Source: Amphibacillus sp052055485
GTDB lineage: Bacteria > Bacillota > Bacilli > Bacillales > Amphibacillaceae
Length of the DNA stretch: 64,000 nucleotides
Assembly: GCF_052055485.1 (NCBI RefSeq)
Contig: NZ_CP197171.1
Location: 1,302,001 to 1,366,000, forward strand
Direction: 5' to 3'
The position numbers were made by a program, and so were the translations under genes. The notes beneath the pieces are model-generated. The model was not told where the DNA came from and made no database searches. It saw only the letters and a list, made by a program, of their open reading frames with translations. Each line of letters begins with the position of its first letter. Position 1 is the first letter of the stretch. This document shows, piece by piece, positions 10,301 to 17,481 of the stretch.

Positions 10301-10805
10301 CAATACTGGTGGTCAAATGTCTAAAGGAACGCCATTAGCTGCTAAGATGAAATTGGCGAGTCATGGTAATCGACAGGATAAAAAGGACTTTGGCTATTAT
10401 GCCTTACAACATGAGGATGTTTATGTTGCCCAAATCTCTGTGTTTGCTTCACCTAATCAAACGATTAAAGCGCTGCAAGAGGCAGAGTCATATCCAGGTG
10501 TGTCTGTTGTTATTGCTTATAGTCCATGCATCACCCATAAATTGAAAGAAAGTCCGATTGCAACGAGTAAAGCAGCTGTTGAATGTGGCTATTGGCCTTT
10601 GTATCGTTATTACCCGGGCAGGGAGCAGCCGATGTCACTGGATAGTAGTTATCCAGATTGGAGTAAATTCTTACAGTTTTTATCACTTGATGGACGTTTT
10701 GACCATTTAGATGCAGATTCACCAATTAAACAAGAATTAATAAGCAAAGCACAAAAACGCTATGTGAACTATCAGTTATTTGAACAACTATCAACTATTC
10801 AATAA
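7365..10805 (+). CDS. nifJ: Pyruvate:ferredoxin (flavodoxin) oxidoreductase
   Basis: A 1146-residue single-chain PFOR that converts pyruvate and CoA to acetyl-CoA, CO2 and reduced ferredoxin. All domains are in order: domain I with 'LFPITPSSPMGEW' and 'SARSVATSALNIYGDHSD'; domain II to about residue 400; the gamma domain ('KIWGFGSDGSVSGAKDF'); a ferredoxin domain with two [4Fe-4S] motifs ('CLQCQLCSLVCP', 'CTGCSLCEDICP'); and the TPP domain with 'GACAGCGETPY', 'GDGWAYDIDFGG' and 'NEGFSNTGGQMSKGTP'. The last Cys ligand of the proximal cluster is in 'YSPCITHK'. No encapsulation helix is apparent, so it is probably cytosolic. It lies 13 bp behind the activase, which suggests it supplies that enzyme's electron. 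A different 2-oxoacid substrate is possible. Confidence 0.9.
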   Translation: MEKVIDGNEAVAYISYAYSEAASLFPITPSSPMGEWVEKWSSDSLNNCWHQVVKNITMESETGVAGSMHGLLRTGILATSYSCSQGLLLMIPTLYKMVGELLPAVIHVSARSVATSALNIYGDHSDVMATRQTGAVLLVSGTVQEAALFSAVAHLAAQKGRLPVIHFFDGFQTSHELRKIELPSYDTLFSLVDDEAVALFKRSGLSNFNPKQTGTVQDSELFFQQREAANIFYLAMERIVEQLLEKLNPIFQTDCSTVEYFGSEDAETVVVLMGAVQETAKQVVKERVKTGVIVIHLYRPFPQQRFIDCLPKSVKSIAVLDRTKEPGSTGEPLLLDVQQTCQQYGRQIEVIGGRYGLGGKETEPKHIHAVFSELEKSIKKQQFTVGIEDDMTQLSLKTEEREMHSDETDFRIKIWGFGSDGSVSGAKDFIRIIGQQTTQDVQARFFYSSAKSRGLTVAHLRIDHKKIAVNHPIYTPNIVVCNQFECLRMYDVVQEIEAGGMLLINTNYGVEELAEKLTGDVLNHLQTKRVTCYILPASTIARKYQLGPKINLLMIANLFSLTEFIPTNQALQAYQTILLQHPYMRDQAYREASFAAIKESMAQIKKVIFQGVKTHVDKSSFEEKTGIDQLIARVNQLNGEAISTGSVLANGLADGSFPLGLGHQRHSPRSATLPCWNSEACLQCQLCSLVCPHAAIRPCLFTEDETDHSTVYRKNKDYQYQLVIDPEKCTGCSLCEDICPAKGNALQMQEASDQVIEREQERWRYAIEHNDNKQLSELLTADHDLAFREPLLAFSGACAGCGETPYVKLLTQLFGERLVIANATGCSSIWGGTAPYTPFYQNNQGDGPTWSNSLFENNSSFGLGMKVGQKLLRQQAYQLLTEISQNECYSLEVRELIQRVVAEEGEINQTIRELVKYCKQSSDSVLRKVIDYQGSLLKQTHWLIGGDGWAYDIDFGGINHLLSSGENINILILDNEGFSNTGGQMSKGTPLAAKMKLASHGNRQDKKDFGYYALQHEDVYVAQISVFASPNQTIKALQEAESYPGVSVVIAYSPCITHKLKESPIATSKAAVECGYWPLYRYYPGREQPMSLDSSYPDWSKFLQFLSLDGRFDHLDADSPIKQELISKAQKRYVNYQLFEQLSTIQ

Positions 10806-10829
10806 TGAACAGCTTGGAGGTGAATAAAA

Positions 10830-11489
10830 ATGAATGAGGCACTGGGTATGTTAGAAGTCTATGGTTTTGTTGCCGCTGTTGAAGTTGGGGATATTATGGC
10901 TAAAGCTGCAAATATTCGATTAGGCTCAATGAAAAGGACACGAGAAAATGGTTGGATGACAGTCATCATTTATGGAGATGTAGGTGCTGTGAAGGCAGGT
11001 ATTGAAGCTGGTGAACAGGCGGCAAAGGGCAAAGGCGCTTATATTTCATCTAAAGTGATTCCTCGGCCTATTGATGATATCTTTTCCCGAGATACTGATC
11101 AGCCGATGCCTTGGGAAGGAATGAATGATTTAACTGAAAACACTACTGACAAAGAAATGGAGCCAAATCAAATAAAGTCAGCTCCCGCAAAGTCAGCTAG
11201 TCTAGTCAAGAACGATAAGGTAGTAAAGACGAAAGATAAGTCAAAAACGGCTACTGCTAAAAGTAAGACAACGAAAACAACAAAGAGCAAACAAAAGCGG
11301 ACGGATCAAGAACAGAATAAAACTGAACAAGCAAATGAAATGAAGGACAGTGCTGACAAAGAAAATGTCAAGAAGCCAAATTCAAAACAGGTGAGTAAGA
11401 AAGAAGCGGATTCAAAACAAGGTGGTACACAGAAAGACCAAAGTAAAAAGGCAAGTAAGAAGCAAAAAAATACAGATAATGAAGAGTAG
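10830..11489 (+). CDS. BMC-H shell protein with long Lys-rich C-terminal extension
   Basis: A 219-residue shell protein. Residues 1-90 form a BMC domain of PduA type ('ALGMLEVYGFVAAVEVGDIM', then 'VIIYGDVGAVKAGIEAGEQAA'). Where most hexameric shell proteins end ('VIPRPID'), this one continues for about 120 residues of Lys, Ser, Thr, Gln and Glu with almost no hydrophobic residues, so the tail is predicted to be disordered and strongly basic. PduK-like and CutR-like shell proteins with C-terminal extensions are known, but no Fe-S Cys motif is present in this tail. It is 24 bp after PFOR and 12 bp before a standard BMC-H gene, so the two would be co-translated. The tail could bind nucleic acid, cargo or other shells; this is unknown. 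Confidence 0.85.
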   Translation: MNEALGMLEVYGFVAAVEVGDIMAKAANIRLGSMKRTRENGWMTVIIYGDVGAVKAGIEAGEQAAKGKGAYISSKVIPRPIDDIFSRDTDQPMPWEGMNDLTENTTDKEMEPNQIKSAPAKSASLVKNDKVVKTKDKSKTATAKSKTTKTTKSKQKRTDQEQNKTEQANEMKDSADKENVKKPNSKQVSKKEADSKQGGTQKDQSKKASKKQKNTDNEE

Positions 11490-11501
11490 GAGGAACAAGA
11501 G

Positions 11502-11780
11502 ATGAATGATGCATTGGGAATGGTAGAAACAAGAGGATATATCGGTGCTGTTGAAGCTGCTGACGCAATGGTTAAATCAGCAAATGTACAATTAGTAGGC
11601 TACCAGCAAATCGGTTCTGGTTTGGTGACTGTTTTAGTTAGAGGAGATGTAGGGGCAGTGAAATCAGCGGCTGAAGCGGGTTCTGCCGCAGCTAATAATG
11701 TCGGAGAGGTTGTCTCTGTACATGTCATTCCAAGACCACATACGGATGTTGCAAAGATCTTACCTAACATAGGCGAATAG
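11502..11780 (+). CDS. BMC-H hexameric shell protein (PduA-like)
   Basis: A 92-residue protein of exactly the length of canonical BMC-H proteins and close in pattern to PduA: 'ALGMVETRGYIGAVEAADAM', 'KSANVQLVGYQQIGSGLVTV' and 'RGDVGAVKSAAEAG', ending 'VIPRPHTDVAKIL'. The GSG in 'IGSGLVTV' is the expected pore-lining turn, suited to small polar metabolites. It would form hexamers tiling the shell facets around the aldehyde-producing core. AGGAGGAACAAG precedes the ATG. It is the last gene before a stem-loop, which divides the cargo/shell part from the EutJ/EutN/MetK part. Confidence 0.95.
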   Translation: MNDALGMVETRGYIGAVEAADAMVKSANVQLVGYQQIGSGLVTVLVRGDVGAVKSAAEAGSAAANNVGEVVSVHVIPRPHTDVAKILPNIGE

Positions 11781-11790
11781 ATCATTATAG

Positions 11791-11838
11791 AGAATAAGAG
11801 AATTAGTTACATTGATTCTCTTATTCTTCCAATCTTTT
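11791..11838 (+). terminator. Stem-loop between shell gene and eutJ-like gene (terminator or attenuator)
   Basis: A perfect 13-bp inverted repeat, AGAATAAGAGAAT at 11791-11803 and its complement at 11815-11827, with an 11-nt loop. It is followed by TTCCAATCTTTTTATTT. The stem is AT-rich and the T-run is displaced by a few bases, so it may act as a partial terminator or an RNA-processing site that lowers expression of the downstream eutJ, eutN and metK genes. No separate promoter is obvious before 11901. Confidence 0.6.
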
Positions 11839-11900
11839 TATTTCGAGCAATGGTTCTCAGTAGCGGGCTATTCCTGGAAATTAAAAAGAGGTGAGTAGAT

Positions 11901-12743
11901 ATGACGAAAGCAAATGTATTGCGATGCAATCAAATATTAAGGTCAGCCCATCAATTAGACTTGACTCCGAAAGAAATAGAAGAACCAAAAGGGGAGCTTC
12001 GGGCAGGAGTAGATCTTGGAACGTCCTCTATTGTTTTTGTAGTTGTTGATCAGGACGACAAGCCACTTGTTTGCTTAACACAAGAGGCTCAAGTGATTAA
12101 AGATGGTCTAATTGTAGATTTTTTTGCTGCTGTTAAGATTGTTAAAGCATTAAAACAACAGGCTGAATCAATAATTAAGCAGTCTATTCCATCAGTAGCG
12201 GGGGCAATTCCACCACTAACGATTGGAAACAATAAGGCAGCTGTTGGCCATGTCATTGAAGGTGCCGGTTTTGAAGTATCAGGGATTTTTGATGAACCTG
12301 AAGCTGCAGCAAAAGTATTGTCTTTAGATGAAGGAGCTGTAATAGATATTGGTGGGGGAACAACAGGTATTAGCATTTTTGAAGAAGGGCGACCGGTTTT
12401 TACTGCTGATGAAGCAACTGGAGGCCATCATATGACACTTGTTCTTGCAGGTCATCATCAAATCACGCTTGAAGAAGGAGAAGCGCGTAAGCGTGATGAT
12501 AACCACATGGAGGAAACCTTTCAAATCATTCGCCCCGTTATTGAGAAAATGGGGTCCTTGAGTCGACAATTTATTGCTGAATTTGGCAAGCCAGTCGATG
12601 AACTCTACCTCGTTGGTGGAGCAACTATGTTTCCCAAATTTGTAGATGTTTTTCAGAAGCAGACAACAAGTCAAGTTTACCACCCTGTATACCCAAGGTT
12701 TGTCACACCATTGGGGATCGCCATGCTAAGCAATACTTTTTGA
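11901..12743 (+). CDS. eutJ: EutJ-like Hsp70/actin-fold chaperone
   Basis: A 280-residue protein of the ASKHA (actin/Hsp70) ATPase fold. The phosphate-1 motif is 'GVDLGTSSIVFVVVD' near residue 35, the phosphate-2 motif 'VIDIGGGTTGISIF' near residue 150, and the adenosine motif 'LYLVGGATMFPKF' near residue 240. It lacks the substrate-binding half of DnaK, as in EutJ of ethanolamine loci. Its role in microcompartments is thought to be a chaperone or assembly factor. Its presence with a B12-free dehydratase argues against a purely cobalamin-reactivation job. A GAGGTGAG ribosome site precedes the ATG. Confidence 0.85.
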   Translation: MTKANVLRCNQILRSAHQLDLTPKEIEEPKGELRAGVDLGTSSIVFVVVDQDDKPLVCLTQEAQVIKDGLIVDFFAAVKIVKALKQQAESIIKQSIPSVAGAIPPLTIGNNKAAVGHVIEGAGFEVSGIFDEPEAAAKVLSLDEGAVIDIGGGTTGISIFEEGRPVFTADEATGGHHMTLVLAGHHQITLEEGEARKRDDNHMEETFQIIRPVIEKMGSLSRQFIAEFGKPVDELYLVGGATMFPKFVDVFQKQTTSQVYHPVYPRFVTPLGIAMLSNTF

Positions 12744-12802
12744 AATGAACAATAAGCAAAAATTAATTTCCATTTAAATATATTGTATGAGGAGTGCTTA
12801 CT

Positions 12803-13066
12803 ATGTTAATAGGAAAAGTAGTTGGTAATATCGTTTCAACCAAAAAGGAAGAGAGCTTGACGGGTTTCAAGTTGATGAGGGTAACTTTAGTTAATCAAGA
12901 TAATCAGCCTACTAAGCAAGAGATAATAGCCGTAGATTTAGTTGGTTCAGGACGGGGAGAGTATGTATTAGTTGCACAAGGGAGTTCAGCCCGTATTGCT
13001 AGTAAACGAAGCGAAGCGCCAATCGATGCAAGTATTGTTGGTATTATCGATTCATTAGAGGAATAG
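12803..13066 (+). CDS. eutN: EutN/CcmL family pentameric shell vertex protein (BMC-P)
   Basis: An 87-residue protein with the whole EutN/CcmL fold: 'MLIGKVVGNIVSTKKEE', 'GFKLMRVTLVN', a middle segment 'IAVDLVGSGRGEYVLVAQGS' containing the G-x-G turn of the pentamer, 'SSAR', and 'IDASIVGIIDSL' at the end. Five copies cap each vertex of the icosahedral shell. The ATG at 12803 is preferred over a GTG 9 bp upstream because GAGGAG lies at 12788-12793. It is 11 bp upstream of metK, so the two are in one transcript. Confidence 0.93.
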   Translation: MLIGKVVGNIVSTKKEESLTGFKLMRVTLVNQDNQPTKQEIIAVDLVGSGRGEYVLVAQGSSARIASKRSEAPIDASIVGIIDSLEE

Positions 13067-13077
13067 GGGAGAATGGC

Positions 13078-14256
13078 ATGAGAACAACCTACCGCTTGAC
13101 ATCAGAATCAGTCACGGAGGGTCACCCGGATAAATTATGTGACCAAATTTCCGATGGTATTTTAGATGCTTATTTAACGAAAGATTCAGAGGCTCATGTA
13201 GCGATAGAGTGTATGATCTCGAACCGCTTATTGGTTATTACAGGTGAAGTATGGAGCCATGCTCAAGTTAACGAGGAAAAAATTGCCCGGGCAATATTAA
13301 AACAAGTGGGTTATACATCTCAGGAAATAGGTATAGATGCTGATCACTGTTGGATCGTAAAAAATATTAATCAACAATCTGATGATATATATCAGGGCAT
13401 CGCACAGACAGAGGATAAGGAGATTGGCGCTGGTGATCAAGGTATGATGTATGGTTATGCATGTCGGGAAACTTCAGAATTAATGCCATTATCCATTACT
13501 TTGGCTCATCACTTGACCAGGAGACTTAGTGAAGTAAGACATAGTGGTTTATTACCCTACTTGCTACCAGATGGAAAGGCTCAGGTAACTGTTGAGTATG
13601 ATCAAGCTCATCAATTGATTGGTGTGACAGACATTGTGATTTCAACACAGCATAAAGAGTGGGTAAGTATGGAACAATTAATTGCTGATATTAAACGAGA
13701 TGTTATTGAAGCCGTCATAATGCCAGATTTGATTAATAATAAAACTAGAATATTAATTAACCCAAGCGGTCGCTTTGTTTCAGGTGGTCCAAAAGCAGAT
13801 ACAGGACTAACAGGAAGAAAAATTATCGTAGATACTTATGGTGGTGTTATCCCCCATGGCGGAGGAGCTTTTTCCGGCAAAGATGCAACAAAGGTAGATC
13901 GTTCAGCAGCGTACATGGCAAGGTATGTGGCTAAGAATTTAGTAGCAGCTGATTTAGCTGACCGCTGTCAAATTGCTGTTTCATATGCTATTGGTCAGGT
14001 TGAGCCCATTTCAATTTTTATCGACACTTTTGAAACTCATAAACTTCCGTTGCCCTATTTAACGACAATTGTTGAAGAAGTATTTGATTTTTCACCTAGT
14101 GCAATGATCAAGCAGCTTGATTTAAAAAAACCGATTTATTTATCGACGTCAACTTATGGTCACTTTAAGGCATGTGAGCCATTATCCTGGGAAAGAACGG
14201 ATCAAGTTGATCTATTACGTTTTTTAGCTGAACAAATTATCACAAGAATCAGCTAA
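13078..14256 (+). CDS. metK: S-adenosylmethionine synthetase inside the BMC operon
   Basis: A full-length 392-residue methionine adenosyltransferase that makes SAM from methionine and ATP. Family signatures are present: 'TEGHPDKLCDQISDGILDAY' near the start, the hexapeptide-type 'GAGDQGMMYGYA' near residue 120, and the P-loop-like 'GGGAFSGKDATKVDRSAAY' near residue 260. It lies 11 bp after the vertex protein and 170 bp before the promoter region of the Met T-box, so a link to glycyl radical activation (SAM is consumed by the activase) and to methionine import is likely. It may be a second, locus-specific copy beside a housekeeping metK; this cannot be seen from the window. Confidence 0.95.
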   Translation: MRTTYRLTSESVTEGHPDKLCDQISDGILDAYLTKDSEAHVAIECMISNRLLVITGEVWSHAQVNEEKIARAILKQVGYTSQEIGIDADHCWIVKNINQQSDDIYQGIAQTEDKEIGAGDQGMMYGYACRETSELMPLSITLAHHLTRRLSEVRHSGLLPYLLPDGKAQVTVEYDQAHQLIGVTDIVISTQHKEWVSMEQLIADIKRDVIEAVIMPDLINNKTRILINPSGRFVSGGPKADTGLTGRKIIVDTYGGVIPHGGGAFSGKDATKVDRSAAYMARYVAKNLVAADLADRCQIAVSYAIGQVEPISIFIDTFETHKLPLPYLTTIVEEVFDFSPSAMIKQLDLKKPIYLSTSTYGHFKACEPLSWERTDQVDLLRFLAEQIITRIS

Positions 14257-14279
14257 TAAAATATTTTTTTAAAAAAAGC

Positions 14280-14308
14280 TTGCATTTGTTTTTAAGGTCA
14301 CTTATAAT
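14280..14308 (+). promoter_or_regulatory. Sigma-A-type promoter upstream of the T-box region
   Basis: TTGCAT (14280-14285), a 17-bp spacer and TATAAT (14303-14308) form a good vegetative promoter just after metK. A small inverted repeat TCACCA/TGGTGA (14343-14348 and 14358-14363) lies downstream. A second -10-like TATGAT at 14443-14448 is closer to the expected 5' end of the T-box RNA, so either may drive the leader. Confidence 0.5.
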
Positions 14309-14454
14309 TGCAATTAATCAATTTTCAGAAAAGTTTGGTTTATCACCAGATCATTTATGGTGAGGCGAGTAATCATACTATTAAGTCTTTATGATGAAAG
14401 CTTTAGTTTTATTTATACTATCATTCATTAAGTCATTGATGTTATGATAGTGAA

Positions 14455-14769
14455 ACAGAATAAACACTTTATAAAAGCTGTGATGAGGGAAAGTAAGTAT
14501 TGAGCATTTTTCGAACAGAGAGCTTCGGTAGCTGAAAAGAAGCAAAAGTGCAGATGCTGAAAATGGCCTTGGAGCTGCGTGCTGAAAACACTTTGTGTTA
14601 GTAGGTAACGTCGAGATTTGGTACTCGTTATCCCTACCAAAGTATAAAAACCTTCGGGTGGAGTACTTATGAGGCTATTTGTGTAAACAAATAGTAAACT
14701 AAGGTGGTACCGTGTTGATCATGTATTCAACGCCCTTATTGTTCTTTGGAACAGTAAGGGCGTTTTTTA
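14455..14769 (+). promoter_or_regulatory. T-box leader, methionine specifier, controlling metNIQ
   Basis: A tRNA-sensing T-box riboswitch. The conserved T-box element AAGGTGGTACCGTG is at 14701-14714. Stem I begins near GATGAGGGAAAGTAAGT (GA/AGTA motif). The specifier loop reads GCTGAAA-ATG-GCCTTGGAGC with the specifier ATG at 14563-14565, pointing to tRNA-Met. A strong terminator closes the leader: CGCCCTTA (14731-14738) pairs with TAAGGGCG (14755-14762), followed by six T. Uncharged tRNA-Met should favour the antiterminator and so switch on methionine uptake genes downstream, in agreement with the genes found. Confidence 0.92.
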
Positions 14770-14811
14770 ATGGTTTAAAAATAGAGTTATTCAGAACTGG
14801 AGGTTAGCAAA

Positions 14812-15831
14812 TTGATTGAATTTAAGAATGTGTCTAAGACTTTCATACTTGGAAAAAGAGAGATTAATGCGGTACAGGATGTGTCCTTGCAAGTTAATCA
14901 AGGAGATATTTTCGGAATTATAGGTTTTAGTGGGGCTGGTAAAAGTACTTTGCTTCGTCTAGTTAATATGCTTGAACGTCCGACAGAGGGATCAATTTTT
15001 ATTCGTGATATTGATATTAGCAAACTATCAGCGAAAGAACTACGAAAACAACGAAGCAATATCGGGATGATTTTTCAAAACTTTAATCTATTAACATCCC
15101 GTAGTGTGTCAGGAAATATTGCTTATCCGCTTAAAGTAGCTGGCTATAAAAAAGCTGAAATCAAAGAGCGTGTTGCTGAATTGCTTGCATTTGTGGGTTT
15201 AACAGATAAAGCAAAAGATTATCCAGAGCAGCTTTCTGGAGGGCAAAAACAACGGGTAGGGATCGCTCGTGCACTTGCCTCATCACCAGAAGTTCTAATC
15301 TGTGATGAAGCTACATCAGCACTTGATCCAGATACCACACAAGAAATTTTAAAATTGCTTAAGAAAGTAAATCAAGAGCTTGGTATTACAATTCTTCTCA
15401 TCACTCATGAGATGCACGTGATTCAATCCATTTGCGATAAAGTAGCGGTCATGGAAGATGGGCGTGTCATAGAAAAAGGGGAAGTGTTTGATGTCTTTAC
15501 AAGTCCACAACATTTAACAACACAACGCTTTATTCAATCCGTCCAACAGGATCTGCCATCTCCTTCAATTTTGCAAGATTGGCAGGCAACGAATGGTGGT
15601 AAGCTTTATCGGGTTATTTTCAAAGGATCGGTTGCTGTTGATCCTGTCCTATCAACGGTGACCAAACAGTATGATGTTGGATTCAATATTGTTTACGGCT
15701 CCGTGCAAGAATTACAAGAAAGGCTTTTTGGAAATCTAATCATCTCATTTGTAGGGAGTGAAATGAATAAACAAAAAGTATTAGAAGAGCTCGATGCACG
15801 GGTAGACATTAAGGAGGTTAAATTAAGATGA
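14812..15831 (+). CDS. metN: Methionine ABC transporter ATP-binding protein
   Basis: A 339-residue ATPase of the methionine uptake family. Walker A is 'GFSGAGKSTLLRLVN', the signature 'LSGGQKQRVGIARAL', and Walker B 'LICDEATSALDP', with the switch His in 'LLITHEMHVI'. The C-terminal ~90 residues form the NIL (ACT-like) domain that mediates methionine trans-inhibition in MetN. Translation begins at TTG 14812, 8 bp after GGAGG, with no suitable ATG nearby. Its stop overlaps the metI start by 4 bp. Confidence 0.93.
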   Translation: MIEFKNVSKTFILGKREINAVQDVSLQVNQGDIFGIIGFSGAGKSTLLRLVNMLERPTEGSIFIRDIDISKLSAKELRKQRSNIGMIFQNFNLLTSRSVSGNIAYPLKVAGYKKAEIKERVAELLAFVGLTDKAKDYPEQLSGGQKQRVGIARALASSPEVLICDEATSALDPDTTQEILKLLKKVNQELGITILLITHEMHVIQSICDKVAVMEDGRVIEKGEVFDVFTSPQHLTTQRFIQSVQQDLPSPSILQDWQATNGGKLYRVIFKGSVAVDPVLSTVTKQYDVGFNIVYGSVQELQERLFGNLIISFVGSEMNKQKVLEELDARVDIKEVKLR

Positions 15832-16490
15832 ATGTAGATTGGACAACATTTTGGCCCCGAATTGTTGAGGCAACAGGTGAAACACTATTCATGGTCGCAG
15901 CGACACTCATTTTTGGTTCTATCTTAGGTGTGATGATCGGATTATTGCTCTATGTAACAAGAGAAAAAAATATTTTGGAAAATAAATATATCTTTCAAAT
16001 ATTAAATTTATTTATCAATCTCATTCGACCCATTCCATTTCTTATTTTTATCACCGCTATTTCACCATTGACTCGTCAGGTGATGGGAACAACGATTGGA
16101 ACGGTTGCAGCGATCTTTCCAATGACCATTGTTGCTTCATTTTCGATCGCAAGAATTGTTGAAAACAATTTAGTTAGTATTGATCATGGTGTTATTGAAG
16201 CGGCACAGGCAATGGGAGCGAGCCCAATTAGAATTATTTTTACGGTATTAATCCCTGAAGCACTTGGACCACTTATTCTTGGGCTAACCTTTATGACCAT
16301 AAGTTTGATCGACTTTTCAGCTGTTGCTGGTACAGTTGGTGGCGGTGGTTTAGGTTATATTGCGATGACATATGGTTATCAGCGTTTTGATGGAAGTGTG
16401 ATGCTCGTCACTGTCGCCATTTTAATTATTCTAGTACAAACGGCACAATGGCTGGGAAATAAAATTTCGAAAAAAATAATGCGACGCTAA
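15828..16490 (+). CDS. metI: Methionine ABC transporter permease
   Basis: A 220-residue membrane protein with about five transmembrane helices and the EAA-type coupling loop 'EAAQAMGASPIRIIF' near residue 125, typical of MetI. It pairs as a dimer with MetN to carry D/L-methionine or methionine sulfoxide into the cell. The start overlaps the end of metN (ATGA), so the two are translationally coupled. An AAGGAGG-like site lies in the end of metN. Confidence 0.93.
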   Translation: MNVDWTTFWPRIVEATGETLFMVAATLIFGSILGVMIGLLLYVTREKNILENKYIFQILNLFINLIRPIPFLIFITAISPLTRQVMGTTIGTVAAIFPMTIVASFSIARIVENNLVSIDHGVIEAAQAMGASPIRIIFTVLIPEALGPLILGLTFMTISLIDFSAVAGTVGGGGLGYIAMTYGYQRFDGSVMLVTVAILIILVQTAQWLGNKISKKIMRR

Positions 16491-16532
16491 TGGCTAACAA
16501 AATATAAAAATGAAAAAGGAGACGATTAAAAA

Positions 16533-17408
16533 ATGAAAAGGATTAGTATTCTATTCAGCTTGATTACGCTATTATTTTTAGCAGCTTGTGGTGATGCAAC
16601 TGGAGAGGCAGACGGACAAACTGATGAACCAATACAGGTATCAATCGGTGTGAATGGTGTGGATGGAGCTCAATGGCCCATCTTGCAGGACAAAGCCGCA
16701 GAAGAGGGGATTGAAATTGAATTAGTTGAGTTTTCCGACTATATCTTGCCAAATAATGCATTAGCACAAGGCGATGTTGATCTAAATGCCTTCCAACATT
16801 TCTCTTTTCTTGCTCAGTATGTTGTAGAAAGTGGAAATGAGTTGTATCCGATTGGCTCAACGATGTTTGCTCCATTAGGGATCTATTCAGAAAATATTAC
16901 TGATATCTCTGAAATTCAAGAGGGTGATAGAATTGCTATTCCAGATGATGCATCTAATCAAGCAAGAGCCCTTCGTTTACTAGAAAATGCAGAATTGATT
17001 ACACTTGCGGATGACTTTGGCTTATTCGGAGATCCAACTAAAATCACTGAAAATCCATTAAATTTAGATATTGTACCGATGACGGCGCAACAGACGCCAC
17101 GTGTCCTTCCAGATGTTGCAGCAGCAGTTATTAATAATGGTGTCGCAGGTCAAGCAGGTTTCAGTCCAGCCGATGATCCTATTTTTAGAGAAACATCTGA
17201 TGATGAAAGTATTTATCCTTATGTAAATTTAATCGCAGCTAGAGAAGAGGACAAGGATAATGAAGTATATAAAAGAATTGTTGAGCTTTACCAAGAAGAT
17301 GATATTGCAGAGGCTATTTTAGAAGATACAAACAGTGGATCCTATCTTCTTGAGTTAACCGATGAAGAAATTGAAAAAGTATTTACTGACTTAAAGAATG
17401 GTGAGTAA
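16533..17408 (+). CDS. metQ: Methionine-binding lipoprotein
   Basis: A 291-residue substrate-binding lipoprotein. The signal peptide ends in a lipobox 'LFLAAC' with the lipidated Cys near residue 19, followed by an acidic linker. The mature part is of the NlpA/MetQ family ('VSIGVNGVDGAQWPILQDKA', 'EFSDYILPNNALAQGDVDLN', 'FQHF', and 'AIPDDASNQARALRLLE'). It delivers methionine to MetNI. It is 42 bp downstream of metI with its own AAAGGAG. Confidence 0.93.
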   Translation: MKRISILFSLITLLFLAACGDATGEADGQTDEPIQVSIGVNGVDGAQWPILQDKAAEEGIEIELVEFSDYILPNNALAQGDVDLNAFQHFSFLAQYVVESGNELYPIGSTMFAPLGIYSENITDISEIQEGDRIAIPDDASNQARALRLLENAELITLADDFGLFGDPTKITENPLNLDIVPMTAQQTPRVLPDVAAAVINNGVAGQAGFSPADDPIFRETSDDESIYPYVNLIAAREEDKDNEVYKRIVELYQEDDIAEAILEDTNSGSYLLELTDEEIEKVFTDLKNGE

Positions 17409-17481
17409 TCTTTAAATACTAGAATGTTAACAAAGTAATTTTCAAAATGTTTCAAATATTAAAAAAATAGGAGGAACGACA

